This document shows positions 22,935 to 31,947 of a DNA stretch of 64,000 nt, one piece after another; position 1 is the stretch's first letter, and each line of letters starts with the position of its first letter. Under the pieces are notes generated by a model. The model was not told the DNA's origin. It worked only from the letters and a program-made list of their open reading frames with translations, and did no database searches. Origin of the DNA: Primorskyibacter aestuariivivens (GTDB lineage Bacteria; Pseudomonadota; Alphaproteobacteria; Rhodobacterales; Rhodobacteraceae); NCBI RefSeq assembly GCF_028023675.1, contig NZ_JAQIOZ010000006.1, positions 1 to 64,000 on the forward strand. Reading direction: 5' to 3'. Made by a program: the position numbers and the translations under genes.

Positions 22935-23420
22935 ATGATTTCAGTTGGTGACAAGTTGCCCGATGCAACGGTGCTGCGCATGGGCGAAAAGGGGCCGGAG
23001 CAGGTGGCGCTGGGCGACAAGATCAGAGGCCGCAAAGTGGTGATTTTCGGCGTGCCGGGGGCTTTCTCGGGGCTGTGTTCAACCGCTCATGTGCCAAGTT
23101 TCATGCGGACCAAGCCCGAGTTTGACGCGCGTGGCGTCGATGAGATCATCTGCCTTTCCGTCAACGATCCCTGGGTCATGCACAGCTGGGGCGAGGCGAC
23201 GGGCGGTTCCAACGCCGGTTTGACCTTTCTCGCGGATGCGGGGGCGGAGTTCACCAAGGCGATCGGCGCGGATTTTACCGCGCCAGTTGTCGGGTTCTAT
23301 GATCGTTCGATCCGTTATGCGCTCTATGCCGAGGATGGCGTCGTCAAAACCGTGCAGCTCGAAGAAGGCCACGGCGTTTGCAATGCCACGGCGGGCGAGG
23401 GGCTCCTCGCCGCGATCTGA
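22935..23420 (+). CDS. Peroxiredoxin (Prx5/PrxII type)
   Basis: This thiol peroxidase reduces H2O2 or organic peroxides using glutaredoxin or thioredoxin. It is 161 residues from ATG 22935, preceded by GGGA; the open frame extends far upstream but only as a shadow of the divergent flavoprotein. The peroxidatic cysteine lies in VPGAFSGLCSTAHVPSF (about residue 49). The family has a Thr four residues before this Cys in PGAFTPxCS, here Ser. LEEGHGVCNATAGEGLL near the end contains a second cysteine. It is divergent from the flavoprotein gene. Confidence 0.92.
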   Translation: MISVGDKLPDATVLRMGEKGPEQVALGDKIRGRKVVIFGVPGAFSGLCSTAHVPSFMRTKPEFDARGVDEIICLSVNDPWVMHSWGEATGGSNAGLTFLADAGAEFTKAIGADFTAPVVGFYDRSIRYALYAEDGVVKTVQLEEGHGVCNATAGEGLLAAI

Positions 23421-23425
23421 ACTGC

Positions 23426-23722
23426 TCAGCCCGCAAGTTGCTCCATCTTGCGGGCGAGCTTTACGTCCAGCGACGACAACCCTCCCACATCATGGGTTGT
23501 CAGGGTGATCTTGACGGTCTTGTACACGTTGAACCATTCCGGATGGTGGTTCCACTTTTCCGCATAAAGCGCCACGCTGGTCATCCAGGCAAAGGCCTCG
23601 ACAAAGTTTTCGAATTCGAATGTCTTGGACATGGCGTCGCGTGTCTCGTCTATCTCCCAACCGGCGTCGACGAAGGGCGCCAGCATGGTTTTCCGTCCGG
23701 TATCTGACAACTTCTCGGTCAT
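23426..23722 (-). CDS. phhB: 4a-hydroxytetrahydrobiopterin dehydratase (PCD/DCoH)
   Basis: The enzyme dehydrates 4a-hydroxy-tetrahydrobiopterin in pterin recycling, classically for phenylalanine hydroxylase. The 98 residues include the signature [22 protein letters not shown] (residues 57-78) with its catalytic histidines, plus [18 protein letters not shown] 23722 overlaps the stop of the FemAB-like gene in ATGA. No phenylalanine hydroxylase gene is nearby, so a general pterin repair role is as likely. Confidence 0.93.
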   Translation of the reverse strand: MTEKLSDTGRKTMLAPFVDAGWEIDETRDAMSKTFEFENFVEAFAWMTSVALYAEKWNHHPEWFNVYKTVKITLTTHDVGGLSSLDVKLARKMEQLAG

Positions 23723-24906
23723 TGCTGTTCCTCCTGTTGGTCGCGCCGGAAAGGCCCGTAGCTGGTGAGTATTTCGATATCATCATCAACCGCCGCGCGC
23801 TCGGCCTCTAGATAACGCGCGATGGCGTCGGCAAAACCCGGATCCGCCACCCAATGCAGGGAATGGCAGGGCACCGGAAGATAGCCGCGGGCCAGTTTGT
23901 GTTCGCCCTGCGCCCCGGCTTCGACCCGTTTGAGCCCGTGCTCTATCGCGAAGTCGATGGCGCGATAATAGCATGCTTCAAAATGTAGGCAGGGGTGATC
24001 TTCGATACATCCCCAATACCGGCCAAAAAGCACATCACGCCCGATGAAATTCAACGCTCCGGCCACGGGCACGCCTTCGCGTTCGGCCATCACAAGCGCC
24101 ACGTCGTCACGCAGCGTCTCATGCGCGATGTCAAAGAACCGCCGCGTCAGGTACGGCGTGCCCCATTTGCGCGCGCCGGTATCCTGATAGAACATCCAGA
24201 ACGCCTCCCAATGGGCGGGCGTAATTTCGTCCCCGGTCAGGTTGCGGATCGTGCCGCCAAAGGCGTTTGCCCGCGCGCGTTCCTTGCGGATCGTCTTGCG
24301 CTTGCGCGAGGACAGGTCGCCAAGGAAGCCGTCAAAATCGTGGTAGCCGTGGTTCACCCAATGGAATTGCTGGGTTTGCCGCCGCATAAGCCCCATTTCG
24401 GACCCGACTTCGGCCTCGTCTGCGGTACAAAAGGTGACATGCAGAGACGACAGCTCGCTGTTCGCCGCGATCTGGACCGCTCCCTGGACCAGCGCGGACA
24501 TGCCCGTTTGCTCAAAGCCGGGACGGCAGAGGAAACGGCGGCCCGTGGCCGGGGTGAACGGCACGGCAATCTGCAGCTTGGGATAATACCGCCCGCCCGC
24601 GCGCTCATAGGCGTGGGCCCAGTTGTGATCGAAGATATATTCGCCCTGGCTGTGCGATTTCGCATAAAGCGGTGCGCAGGCAATGACCTGTCCGCCCAGC
24701 GATGCGGTCAGGTAGCTGGGCTGCCAGCCGCTGCCGGGACCAACCGATCCGCTGGCCTCAAGCGCATGAAGAAAACGGTAGGTGGTGAAGGGGTCGCGCG
24801 GCCGCCCGCCATCCGCAGTCTCGGGGCAGGCACAGGCATCCCAATCGGCCTGACCAATCTCGGCCAGCCGGTCAAATGTGCTGATTTCAATCTGTTGTTC
24901 GCTCAT
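23719..24906 (-). CDS. FemAB/GNAT-like acyltransferase (DUF482/peptidogalycan biosynthesis family)
   Basis: The 395-residue soluble protein begins MSEQQIEIS at ATG 24906. Further upstream sequence belongs to the GDPD region. Motifs of the DUF482/FemAB-like family include [24 protein letters not shown] and the C-terminal block [39 protein letters not shown] with [12 protein letters not shown]. Proteins of this type transfer acyl or aminoacyl groups in cell-envelope metabolism, but the substrate is not established. It is coupled to phhB by ATGA and lies 46 bases after the GDPD gene. Confidence 0.82.
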   Translation of the reverse strand: MSEQQIEISTFDRLAEIGQADWDACACPETADGGRPRDPFTTYRFLHALEASGSVGPGSGWQPSYLTASLGGQVIACAPLYAKSHSQGEYIFDHNWAHAYERAGGRYYPKLQIAVPFTPATGRRFLCRPGFEQTGMSALVQGAVQIAANSELSSLHVTFCTADEAEVGSEMGLMRRQTQQFHWVNHGYHDFDGFLGDLSSRKRKTIRKERARANAFGGTIRNLTGDEITPAHWEAFWMFYQDTGARKWGTPYLTRRFFDIAHETLRDDVALVMAEREGVPVAGALNFIGRDVLFGRYWGCIEDHPCLHFEACYYRAIDFAIEHGLKRVEAGAQGEHKLARGYLPVPCHSLHWVADPGFADAIARYLEAERAAVDDDIEILTSYGPFRRDQQEEQQ

Positions 24907-24952
24907 CGCACGTTGCCCCATGCGCGCAAACGTGGCGCATTCGCGGGCCGGT

Positions 24953-25705
24953 TCAAGGCAAATAGCCTTCAAAGGTGATGTTGTCCGCCACGCGCAGTGC
25001 TTCTGCCTCTTCTTCGGGCGACCGGATGGTCCAGCACAGGACGGGATGCCCGTCCTGTTTGATCCGGGTGACGGCATCCGAGTGCAGGTTTCTGGCGTGA
25101 TGGCTGATGAAGCTGGCACCAGTGCTGGCGAAATCGGGGATGTCGCGCAACCGCCTGCGCGTGGCATCGGGGATCAGAAGCCAGTCGTCTTTGGGAAAGT
25201 CACAGGTTGTCAGGCCACGCGGAATGTCAGGTGCGAGCGTGCCCATCAAACTGACGGAATGCGGATTGAATGACATCACAGCGACAGGGCCGGTGTAACC
25301 GGACAGAGCCTCTGCCGTCGCGCGTTCCAGCGCGCCGACATTGGGCCCAAGCGTCCCGTCCTGATCCTTGAGCTCGATCAGCAGGGGCACGCGGCCTGCC
25401 ACAAGGGTCAGCAGGTCTGTCAAAGTCGGAATGCCTTCGGTGCTGCCGGTCAGGGCAAGCGTCCGCAATTCCGCGCTGTCGCGTAGCGCAATCGGTCCCC
25501 GCGCCCTGGTCAGGCGGCGTAGGTCGTAGTCGTGAAAGACCATCGCCAGCCCATCACGGGAACGCTGCAGGTCGATCTCGATTCCGTAGCCGTTCTCAAT
25601 TGCGGCGCGGACTGAGGACAGGGCGTTTTCGGGACGTCCGCGCTCCAGATCATGCAGCGCGCGGTGAGCGATGGGCCGCTCCAGAAATGCCGGGGGCAGC
25701 ATCAT
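24953..25705 (-). CDS. ugpQ: Glycerophosphodiester phosphodiesterase
   Basis: GDPD hydrolyses glycerophosphodiesters to glycerol-3-phosphate and an alcohol. The 250-residue cytosolic protein (no signal peptide) shows the TIM-barrel motifs IAHRALHDLERGRPENALSSVRAAIENGYGIEIDLQRSRDG (catalytic H, R, E and E-x-D), VFHDYDLRRLT (second catalytic H) and LLIELKD. The stretch RALHDL replaces the more usual HRG-x-PEN spacing only slightly. ATG 25705 overlaps the ridA-like stop (ATGA). Confidence 0.92.
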   Translation of the reverse strand: MMLPPAFLERPIAHRALHDLERGRPENALSSVRAAIENGYGIEIDLQRSRDGLAMVFHDYDLRRLTRARGPIALRDSAELRTLALTGSTEGIPTLTDLLTLVAGRVPLLIELKDQDGTLGPNVGALERATAEALSGYTGPVAVMSFNPHSVSLMGTLAPDIPRGLTTCDFPKDDWLLIPDATRRRLRDIPDFASTGASFISHHARNLHSDAVTRIKQDGHPVLCWTIRSPEEEAEALRVADNITFEGYLP

Positions 25706-26166
25706 ATGATCTCGAATATGCCCTCGATTTCCACGGCAACCCCAAGCGGCAGGGCGGCGGCGGAAACCGCGGAGCGCGCGTGTCGGCCCGCATCGCCGAG
25801 GATTTCGACCATCAGGTCGGACGCGCCATTGACCACCTTGGGCTGGTCGGTGAAATCGGGCGTGGAGTTCACGAAACCGGTGAGCTTCACCACCCGTTTC
25901 AGGCGCGTCAGGTCGCCCTCGCAGGCTGCACGGACTTGTGCCAGAAGGCCAAGCGCACAGGTCTTGGCGGCCTCGGCGCCTTGGGCCACATCTATCGTGT
26001 CACCCAGTTTACCGGTGATGAACCCGTCTGCGTTCATCGAGATTTGGCCGGACACGTAGAGCGTGTCGCCGGTTCGGACAAAAGGCACATAGTTGGCCGC
26101 CGGGGCCGGTGCGTCAGGCAGGGTTAGGCCCAGTTCGGCGATCCGTGCTTCGATTGCGTTGGTCAT
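25702..26166 (-). CDS. RidA family protein (YjgF/YER057c/UK114)
   Basis: The family deaminates reactive enamine/imine intermediates from PLP enzymes. The 154-residue length and YVPFVRTGDTLYVSGQISMNADG followed by VVKLTGFVNSTPDFTDQPKVVNGASDLMVEILGD and a final RSAVSAAALPLGVAVEIEGI match the longer RidA subgroup. The archetypal substrate arginine is seen in HARSAVSAAALP. ATG 26166 is used, since upstream codons lack family similarity. It heads a coupled ridA-GDPD-FemAB-phhB run. Confidence 0.92.
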   Translation of the reverse strand: MTNAIEARIAELGLTLPDAPAPAANYVPFVRTGDTLYVSGQISMNADGFITGKLGDTIDVAQGAEAAKTCALGLLAQVRAACEGDLTRLKRVVKLTGFVNSTPDFTDQPKVVNGASDLMVEILGDAGRHARSAVSAAALPLGVAVEIEGIFEII

Positions 26167-26227
26167 GATGGTTCCCCGTTGCGTTTTTCGGGACGCTAAC
26201 GGCGGCGCGTGGCGCAAGCAAGAGCCG

Positions 26228-27529
26228 TCAGCTTTCGCGGAAGGCATGGGCGAAATAGTCGGCCAGCGGCTTCATCAGGTAGGCGATGGGCGAGCGTTCG
26301 CCGGTCTGAACAAAGGCTTCGACCGGCATGCCGGGGATCAGGCGGGTGCCACTGGGCAGCTTTTCGATCTCGCCGGGACGCATGGTAATCTCGGCCCGGT
26401 AATAAGACAGCCGGGTTGCTTCATCCACGAAAGCATCCGCCGAGAGCGAGGTGACCTCACCTGTGATTTCGGGTGTGTTGCGCTGATCCAGCGAGGTGAA
26501 GCGCAGCAGCACATCCTGCCCCACATCCAGCTCGTCGATATTGATCGGCGCGACCCGTGCGGCGATGAGCAGCGGACGGTCCTGCGGGACAAGGAACATC
26601 AGCGGTTCGGCCGGGCGCACCACCGCTTCGCGACCGAAAATTGCAAGGCCGTAGACCACTCCCGAGACCGGTGCGCGGATATCCATGCGGCTCAGCCGGT
26701 CGCGCAGGCTGTAGATCTCTTCGGCAAGCTCGCGTTCGCGGACCTGAAGGTCGCGCAGCTGGGTGATCGCCTGTTCGCGAAGCTGCGATTGCAGCGACAG
26801 GATCGCGATATCAAGCTCGGCAATGCGCCCGCGGGCCCGTGCGCTTTGCGAGGTGAGTTCCCCGGATTGTCCCGCAAGCTGTGCCTTTTGCCGCCGCAAG
26901 GCCAACACGCGCGAGGCCTGGGCAAGACCCTTGTCCAGCAGGCTTTGCTGATTGACGAGTTCTTCTTCGATCAGGGCAAGTTGTTCCTGAAGGGCGGATT
27001 GCTGGGCTTCGATCCCGGAGATCTGGACCGTGATCTGCTCGGCCTGTTTGCGCAATTGCTCGGTCTCGCGGGCAAGCGATTCCTGCCGCGCGTGAAAGAG
27101 CCGTGTCTGGCCATTGACCAGATCGGCGACATCCGGATCGGTCGAGGCGCGAACGGTCAGGACATCGGAAAACTCGGGTTCGGACCGTTCGTCCCGCTCT
27201 GCCTCAAGCCGGCCGCGGCGGGCCAGGACCTCGTGATACTGATCCTCGGCGACGACAAGCTGCGAGCGCATGAGCGTTGGATCGAGCCGGATCAGAACGT
27301 CACCCTTAGCGACTGTATCACCTTCGTCCACGGTCAGTTCGGCCACCACTCCTCCGTCCGGGTGCTGGATCGCCTGTCGGTTTCGTTCCACCTCGATCTG
27401 GCCGCTGGCAATCACTGCGCCGGAGATCTGGCTGAGCACGGCCCAGGCCCCGAAACCGCCCAGAAGCAATGCCAGCGACAGGATGCCCAGAATGACCGGG
27501 CCGCGCAGAGGGAAGCTTGGCGTGGTCAA
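26228..27529 (-). CDS. Type I secretion membrane-fusion (HlyD/PrtE-type) protein
   Basis: The 433-residue adaptor has one N-terminal membrane helix (VILGILSLALLLGGFGAWAVLSQ), the barrel-sandwich segment GVVAELTVDEGDTVAKGDVLIRLD, a long central coiled coil (about residues 90-260), a second lipoyl-like half (IRAPVSGVVYGLAIF) and the family C-terminus LIPGMPVEAFVQTGERSPIAYLMKPLADYFAHAFRE. It links the inner-membrane ABC protein to an outer-membrane TolC. The start overlaps the ABC gene by four bases. Confidence 0.93.
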   Translation of the reverse strand: MTTPSFPLRGPVILGILSLALLLGGFGAWAVLSQISGAVIASGQIEVERNRQAIQHPDGGVVAELTVDEGDTVAKGDVLIRLDPTLMRSQLVVAEDQYHEVLARRGRLEAERDERSEPEFSDVLTVRASTDPDVADLVNGQTRLFHARQESLARETEQLRKQAEQITVQISGIEAQQSALQEQLALIEEELVNQQSLLDKGLAQASRVLALRRQKAQLAGQSGELTSQSARARGRIAELDIAILSLQSQLREQAITQLRDLQVRERELAEEIYSLRDRLSRMDIRAPVSGVVYGLAIFGREAVVRPAEPLMFLVPQDRPLLIAARVAPINIDELDVGQDVLLRFTSLDQRNTPEITGEVTSLSADAFVDEATRLSYYRAEITMRPGEIEKLPSGTRLIPGMPVEAFVQTGERSPIAYLMKPLADYFAHAFRES

Positions 27530-29256
27530 TGGATGCCCCCCGATTGCGGGCGTTTAAGCTGCGCCGCGTTCTGCACCGTTTTGGCCAGAACCTCATCCCG
27601 CGGGCCAAAGGCGACGCGTGCGCCCTGATCCAGAACCAGCAGCTTGTCGCATTCCTGAATCGCGGCGGGGCGGTGCGCCATGATCAGAACTGACCCGCCC
27701 TCTTCCTTCACTTTGCGGATGGCCGAGTTGACAGCGTTGCTGCCCTCGTTGTCGAGATTGGAGTTGGGTTCATCCAGAACCAGCAGGACCGGGTCGTTAT
27801 AAAGCGCGCGGGCCAAACCAATGCGCTGCATCTGGCCGCCGGACAATCGGCTGCCATGGCCGTCCAGCCGGGTGTCGTAGCCGCCGGGCAGTTTGAGGAT
27901 CATCTCATGCGCGGCGGCCATCTGCGCGGCCTTGACCACCTTGTCGGCATCCGGGTTGGGCGACAGCCGGGCAATGTTTTCCGCAATGGTGCCGTCAAAA
28001 AGCTCCACTTTTTGCGGCAGGTAGCCGATATACTGGCCAAGCTTTTCCGGGTCATATTGCTCCAGCGTGGCCCCATCCAGCCGGATACGCCCCGATGCCG
28101 GTTTCCAGAGTCCGGTCAGGGTTCGGGCCAGTGATGATTTCCCGGCACCCGACGGGCCGATCACGCCAATGGCCTGCCCCGGATGGACATCGAAGCTGAT
28201 CATGCGCAACGCCGCCTGTTGTTCGCCGGGGGCAATCACGGTCAGATTCTGCACATCCAGTCGCGCCCGTGGCTTGGGCAGTTCGGTGCGTGGCATGTCG
28301 GGCGGCACATTGCCCAGCAGTTCCGCAAGCGAATGCCAACCCTGATGGGCACGTTGCACAACGCCCCATTGCGAAATCACCAACTCGATCGGGGCCAGCG
28401 CCCGACCCAGCAGGATAGAGCCCGCAATCATCGCGCCCGGGGTCATTTCCCCGCGCAGAACCAGCCAGGCCCCAAGCCCCAGCATCGCCGATTGCAGGAG
28501 CAGGCGCAGCGATTTCGTCAGCGAGGTAAAGCCGCCGCTGACATCCGCGACGCGCAACTGACCGCTCAGGGTTTCGTTGCGGGATTTTTTCCAACGCGTC
28601 AGCGCGGCATTGCGCATGCCCATGGCCTGCACCATCTCGGCCTCGGCGCGGAGTTTTCCGGCCATGCTTTCGGATTGAAACGCCGCGCGGCCATAGGCTG
28701 TGGTTGGCCCCTTTTGCATCTGCTGGGAAATCAGCGCGATCACGACCAGCACCGCGCCGCCGCCAACCGCGAGAAACCCCAGCCAGGGGTGGAATAATGC
28801 AATTCCGGCAAGGAAGAACGGCGTCCAGGGCAGATCGTAAAACGCGATAAGCACCGGCGACGTCAGAAACCGCTGCACCGATTCCAGATCGCGCAGCCCG
28901 GTGGCCGCGGATTCGTCCTGCCGCGTTGCTGTTCGGCTGAGAGACGCGTTGAACACCCGGTCATCAAGCCGAGCCTGAAACCGCGCCCCGACACGCCCCA
29001 TGATGCGCCCCCGCGTGAGGTCCAAGAGCGCCATGATGCCATAGAGAAAGACGACGATGAGCGACAAGGCCACCAACGTGGCCTCGGACCGGCTGGACAG
29101 GACGCGGTCATAGACCTGCAGCATGTAAAGCGGGCCGGTCAGCATCAGCAGGTTGGCAAACAGGCTGAACAGGCCAACGGCCCAGTAATATCCACGGCTT
29201 TCGCGCCGCGCTTTGCGCAGTTCAGTCAGCCCGGCCTGTTTTGCGCGCGTATCCAT
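27526..29256 (-). CDS. Type I secretion ABC transporter (PrtD/AprD-type)
   Basis: The 576-residue permease-ATPase fusion has about six membrane helices in the first 300 residues, then an ATPase with Walker A GPSGAGKSSLAR, Q-loop YLPQKVELFDGTI, signature LSGGQMQRIGLARAL, Walker B VLLVLDEPNSNLD and H-loop MAHRPAA. There is no N-terminal C39-like domain, as in PrtD. ATG 29256 has GAGG upstream. The TTG at 29274 is less likely. It exports an unfolded C-terminal-signal substrate, often an RTX protein, but none is encoded beside it. It is divergent from mlaA. Confidence 0.93.
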   Translation of the reverse strand: MDTRAKQAGLTELRKARRESRGYYWAVGLFSLFANLLMLTGPLYMLQVYDRVLSSRSEATLVALSLIVVFLYGIMALLDLTRGRIMGRVGARFQARLDDRVFNASLSRTATRQDESAATGLRDLESVQRFLTSPVLIAFYDLPWTPFFLAGIALFHPWLGFLAVGGGAVLVVIALISQQMQKGPTTAYGRAAFQSESMAGKLRAEAEMVQAMGMRNAALTRWKKSRNETLSGQLRVADVSGGFTSLTKSLRLLLQSAMLGLGAWLVLRGEMTPGAMIAGSILLGRALAPIELVISQWGVVQRAHQGWHSLAELLGNVPPDMPRTELPKPRARLDVQNLTVIAPGEQQAALRMISFDVHPGQAIGVIGPSGAGKSSLARTLTGLWKPASGRIRLDGATLEQYDPEKLGQYIGYLPQKVELFDGTIAENIARLSPNPDADKVVKAAQMAAAHEMILKLPGGYDTRLDGHGSRLSGGQMQRIGLARALYNDPVLLVLDEPNSNLDNEGSNAVNSAIRKVKEEGGSVLIMAHRPAAIQECDKLLVLDQGARVAFGPRDEVLAKTVQNAAQLKRPQSGGIH

Positions 29257-29390
29257 GCTATTGAAATACCTCAAAAACGAGATGCTATGCTACTATGCTA
29301 TTAGCAGACATCGTCCTACTGTGTCGCCATTGGGTCACAGAGATGTGTGAACCTGATGCGGCCCATGGGCTTTGACGCTGAAATCACTAC

Positions 29391-30197
29391 ATGTCATTTA
29401 TTGCTAACGAATTGAGATTGCCAGTGCTGCCCGAAACTCTCCTCCACTCGCCGATTGCATCGGCCCGCCGGATTATCGCCGGATTGGCCCTTGTTGCGCT
29501 TGCTGCCTGCACAACACCCGGACCGGGTGATGCGCCAGACGGAATCTTTGATCCCTATGAGGCGCAGAACCGCAAGGTTCACGAAAGCAGCAAGAAATTC
29601 GATAAGAACGTGCTGCGCCCGGTTGCCGTGTCCTATGCTGAATCCGTGCCCGAACCGGCGCAGGAGATGGTCAGCAATTTCGCGGGCAACCTGTCGGTTC
29701 CCGGTGCTGTCGTGAACCAGGTTTTGCAGGCCGATCTGGAAGGCGCGTTCCGCAACACGATCCGGTTTGGCCTGAACTCCACGCTGGGTTTTGCCGGGCT
29801 GTTCGATGTGGCACGGGAATTCGGCATCAATGAGGATGATGCCGATTTCGGCCAGACGCTTGCGGTCTGGGGTGTGCCAGAGGGGGCCTATCTTGAATTG
29901 CCGCTGCTGGGCCCGAGCACCGAGCGCGACGCCTTTGGGCGTGTGGTGGATTTCGTCATCAATCCGACGCGGCTGATCCCTGCGCCGGAATCCTATTACC
30001 TCACCGGTACGCGGATTGTTGCGAGGGTCGGGCAACGCGGGCGATTTGCTTCAACAGTCGATTCCATTCTGTATGATAGTGCGGACAGTTATATTCAGAC
30101 GCGCTTGCTCTACCTGCAGAACCGGCGGCACGAAATCGGCAGCGACGCGGCGCAGGCCGAAGAAATTGACCCGTATGAAGACCTTTATGGAGAGTAA
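29391..30197 (+). CDS. mlaA: Outer-membrane phospholipid-removing lipoprotein MlaA (VacJ)
   Basis: MlaA extracts mislocalised phospholipids from the outer leaflet and passes them to periplasmic MlaC. The 268-residue protein has a lipoprotein signal (GLALVALAAC, lipobox cysteine near residue 39) and the family blocks DPYEAQNRKVHESSKKFDKNVLRPVAVSY, NQVLQADLEGAFRNTIRFGLNSTLGFAGLFDVA and QTLAVWGVPEGAYLELPLLGPS. The N-terminal extension before the signal is long, so a downstream start is possible. mlaC follows at once. Confidence 0.94.
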   Translation: MSFIANELRLPVLPETLLHSPIASARRIIAGLALVALAACTTPGPGDAPDGIFDPYEAQNRKVHESSKKFDKNVLRPVAVSYAESVPEPAQEMVSNFAGNLSVPGAVVNQVLQADLEGAFRNTIRFGLNSTLGFAGLFDVAREFGINEDDADFGQTLAVWGVPEGAYLELPLLGPSTERDAFGRVVDFVINPTRLIPAPESYYLTGTRIVARVGQRGRFASTVDSILYDSADSYIQTRLLYLQNRRHEIGSDAAQAEEIDPYEDLYGE

Positions 30198-30201
30198 GAT
30201 T

Positions 30202-30801
30202 ATGGAACGCAGATCCTTTCTCGGAACAGCTCTGGCCGGCGTTGGCGCGACGATATTTGCCCCGGCGCTTCCAGCATTCGCGCTGACGACCGCGCGTGCC
30301 AAAAACCTTGTCGACAAGCTGGTGGGTGAGATCAACCGCGTGATCGCCTCGGGCAAGTCGCAAACCGCGATGTATGCGGATTTCGAACGTATTTTTAACC
30401 GCTATGGTGATGTTCCGACCATTGCTTTGTATGCGCTTGGGGTGGATGGGCGGCGCGCCACTGCGGCGCAGAAACGCGCATTCCAATCGGTGTTTTCCAG
30501 CTATATTTCGCGCAAGTACGGTGCCCGGTTCCGCGAATTCATTGGCGGTCGGATCGAGGTGAACGGCGTCAAGCAGGTCAAGAGCTTTTATGAGGTGAAC
30601 TGCACTGCGCATCTGCGCGGCGAGGCACCTTTTGCGCTCGATTTCATGGTTTCCGACCGGTCGGGACGTGACCTGTTCTTCAACATGAAGATCGAGGGCG
30701 TGAACCTATTGCTGACCGAGCGCGCGGAAATCGGCGCGATGATCGACCGGCGCAAGGGCGATATCGACGCCATGATCCGGGATCTGAAATCCGCAGGCTA
30801 A
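30202..30801 (+). CDS. mlaC: Periplasmic phospholipid-binding protein MlaC (Ttg2D)
   Basis: MlaC shuttles phospholipids between MlaA and the inner-membrane MlaFEDB complex. The 199-residue product begins MERRSFLGTALAGVGATIFA, a twin-arginine (RRSFLG) signal, where E. coli MlaC uses Sec. The family core is AKNLVDKLVGEINRVIAS, FNRYGDVPTIALYALG and FSSYISRKYGARFREF. ATG 30202 has GGAGAG upstream. It lies four bases after mlaA. The mlaFEDB genes are not nearby. Confidence 0.9.
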   Translation: MERRSFLGTALAGVGATIFAPALPAFALTTARAKNLVDKLVGEINRVIASGKSQTAMYADFERIFNRYGDVPTIALYALGVDGRRATAAQKRAFQSVFSSYISRKYGARFREFIGGRIEVNGVKQVKSFYEVNCTAHLRGEAPFALDFMVSDRSGRDLFFNMKIEGVNLLLTERAEIGAMIDRRKGDIDAMIRDLKSAG

Positions 30802-30820
30802 GAAAACCGATGGCTGGGTG

Positions 30821-31147
30821 TCAGACCCGGCCCATCAACGCGTCTTCTTCCTCGGTGGGGGAGATCCCCAGCGCGTCAAGCCCCGCTTCGAGATTGTCCG
30901 ACAGATGCGGTGTGCCCAGCAGGTAATCAGCCGTCGGCGTCGTGGCCTCGGCCTGCGCGGTGCGAATCGCCTCTTCAAGGTCCTCGGGTTCAAACGCGCC
31001 GCGACCAATCCACATCACGGCCACGAGCGACGTCTGTTCTTCCTCGTTCAACCGTTCGAGAAAGCCGCGCAATTCGCCTTCGGCGCGGCCCAGTTCGCGG
31101 GCCATCAGAATGACCTGCGCAACCTTGTGTCCGGATATTTCCAACAT
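30821..31147 (-). CDS. DUF3775 domain protein
   Basis: The 108-residue protein starts MLEISGHKVAQVILMARELGRAEGELR at ATG 31147 with an AGGAGA ribosome-binding site. An in-frame start at 31186 would add unlikely residues. It continues with LVAVMWIGRGAFEPEDLEEAIRTAQAEATTPTADYLLGTPHLSDNLEAGLDALG. This matches my recollection of DUF3775, a small alphaproteobacterial family without assigned function. It is convergent with mlaC and precedes nothing on its strand, so it is probably monocistronic. Confidence 0.8.
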   Translation of the reverse strand: MLEISGHKVAQVILMARELGRAEGELRGFLERLNEEEQTSLVAVMWIGRGAFEPEDLEEAIRTAQAEATTPTADYLLGTPHLSDNLEAGLDALGISPTEEEDALMGRV

Positions 31148-31209
31148 CTTCGCGTCTCCTGTCCAAGTGAGGGTAGCATTGGTCAAGCGTCAGGCAAGAG
31201 TCTTTGATC

Positions 31210-31941
31210 TTACGCAAAGAGCCGGTAATAGAGCCAGTCGGGCAGGAATTGCGAGCCGCGAAACACCCATGAAAAGAGCGTGGGGAAGCTTTTCTTGAAT
31301 CGGTTCGATTCCATGTGACGGAACATGATGTCGGCTGCGTCCGCGGACTCCATGATAAAGGGCATCGCGAAATCATTTTTTTCGGTCAGTCTGGTTCTGA
31401 TGAAGCCAGGGTTGACCAACTGGACCTGAACGCCGGTCTTGTGCAGGTCGGCGTAGAGGCTTTCGGCCATGGCCATGACGCCAGCCTTGGACGCGGCATA
31501 GCCCGTGGCTCCGGGAAGGCCCCGAAATCCCGAAAGCGATCCGGTCAGCACGATATGCCCCGTATTACGGTCTGCCATATCCGGCACCACCTGCGACAGC
31601 ACCCGCGCCGCGCCGGTAAAGTTCACGTCGCACATGGCGTTGACCTCTTTGGCCTGCCACTCCTGTGCGGGTTGCGGCCAATACACCCCGGCAAGATAAA
31701 CGAGGCCATCAATGGCCCCGGCCTGGCGCGCCGCCGCTTCGACCGAGGATTGATCGCTTACATCGCAGGGCACCACCTCGGACGGGCCGGGCAGCGCGTT
31801 GGACAGGGCGGTCAGCTTGTCTTCGGAGCGCGCCGACAGGATCAGATGCGCGCCCGCCTTGCTCATTCGGTGCGCCAGCGCCTGCCCCAGCCCTTCGCTC
31901 GCTCCCACCAGCCAATAGCGTTTTCCGGTCCAGTTCCGCAT
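31210..31941 (-). CDS. Short-chain dehydrogenase/reductase
   Basis: The 243-residue SDR has the NAD(P) motif GASEGLGQALA (residues 13-23), the helix/strand LVYLAGVY, catalytic serine in LTGSLSGFRGLPGATGY and YAASK (Tyr-x3-Lys). It is the last gene of a three-gene run: flavin oxidase, DUF1365, SDR. In Rhodobacteraceae such a run commonly sits next to rpoE-chrR and is induced by singlet oxygen, which the promoter upstream supports. The substrate is unknown. Confidence 0.9.
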   Translation of the reverse strand: MRNWTGKRYWLVGASEGLGQALAHRMSKAGAHLILSARSEDKLTALSNALPGPSEVVPCDVSDQSSVEAAARQAGAIDGLVYLAGVYWPQPAQEWQAKEVNAMCDVNFTGAARVLSQVVPDMADRNTGHIVLTGSLSGFRGLPGATGYAASKAGVMAMAESLYADLHKTGVQVQLVNPGFIRTRLTEKNDFAMPFIMESADAADIMFRHMESNRFKKSFPTLFSWVFRGSQFLPDWLYYRLFA

Positions 31942-31947
31942 TATGCG

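Noticed and set aside
29282-29301. Repeated ATGCTA units upstream of the type I secretion genes
   Set aside because: Short, A/T-rich and irregular; may be promoter sequence, but no specific site can be argued.
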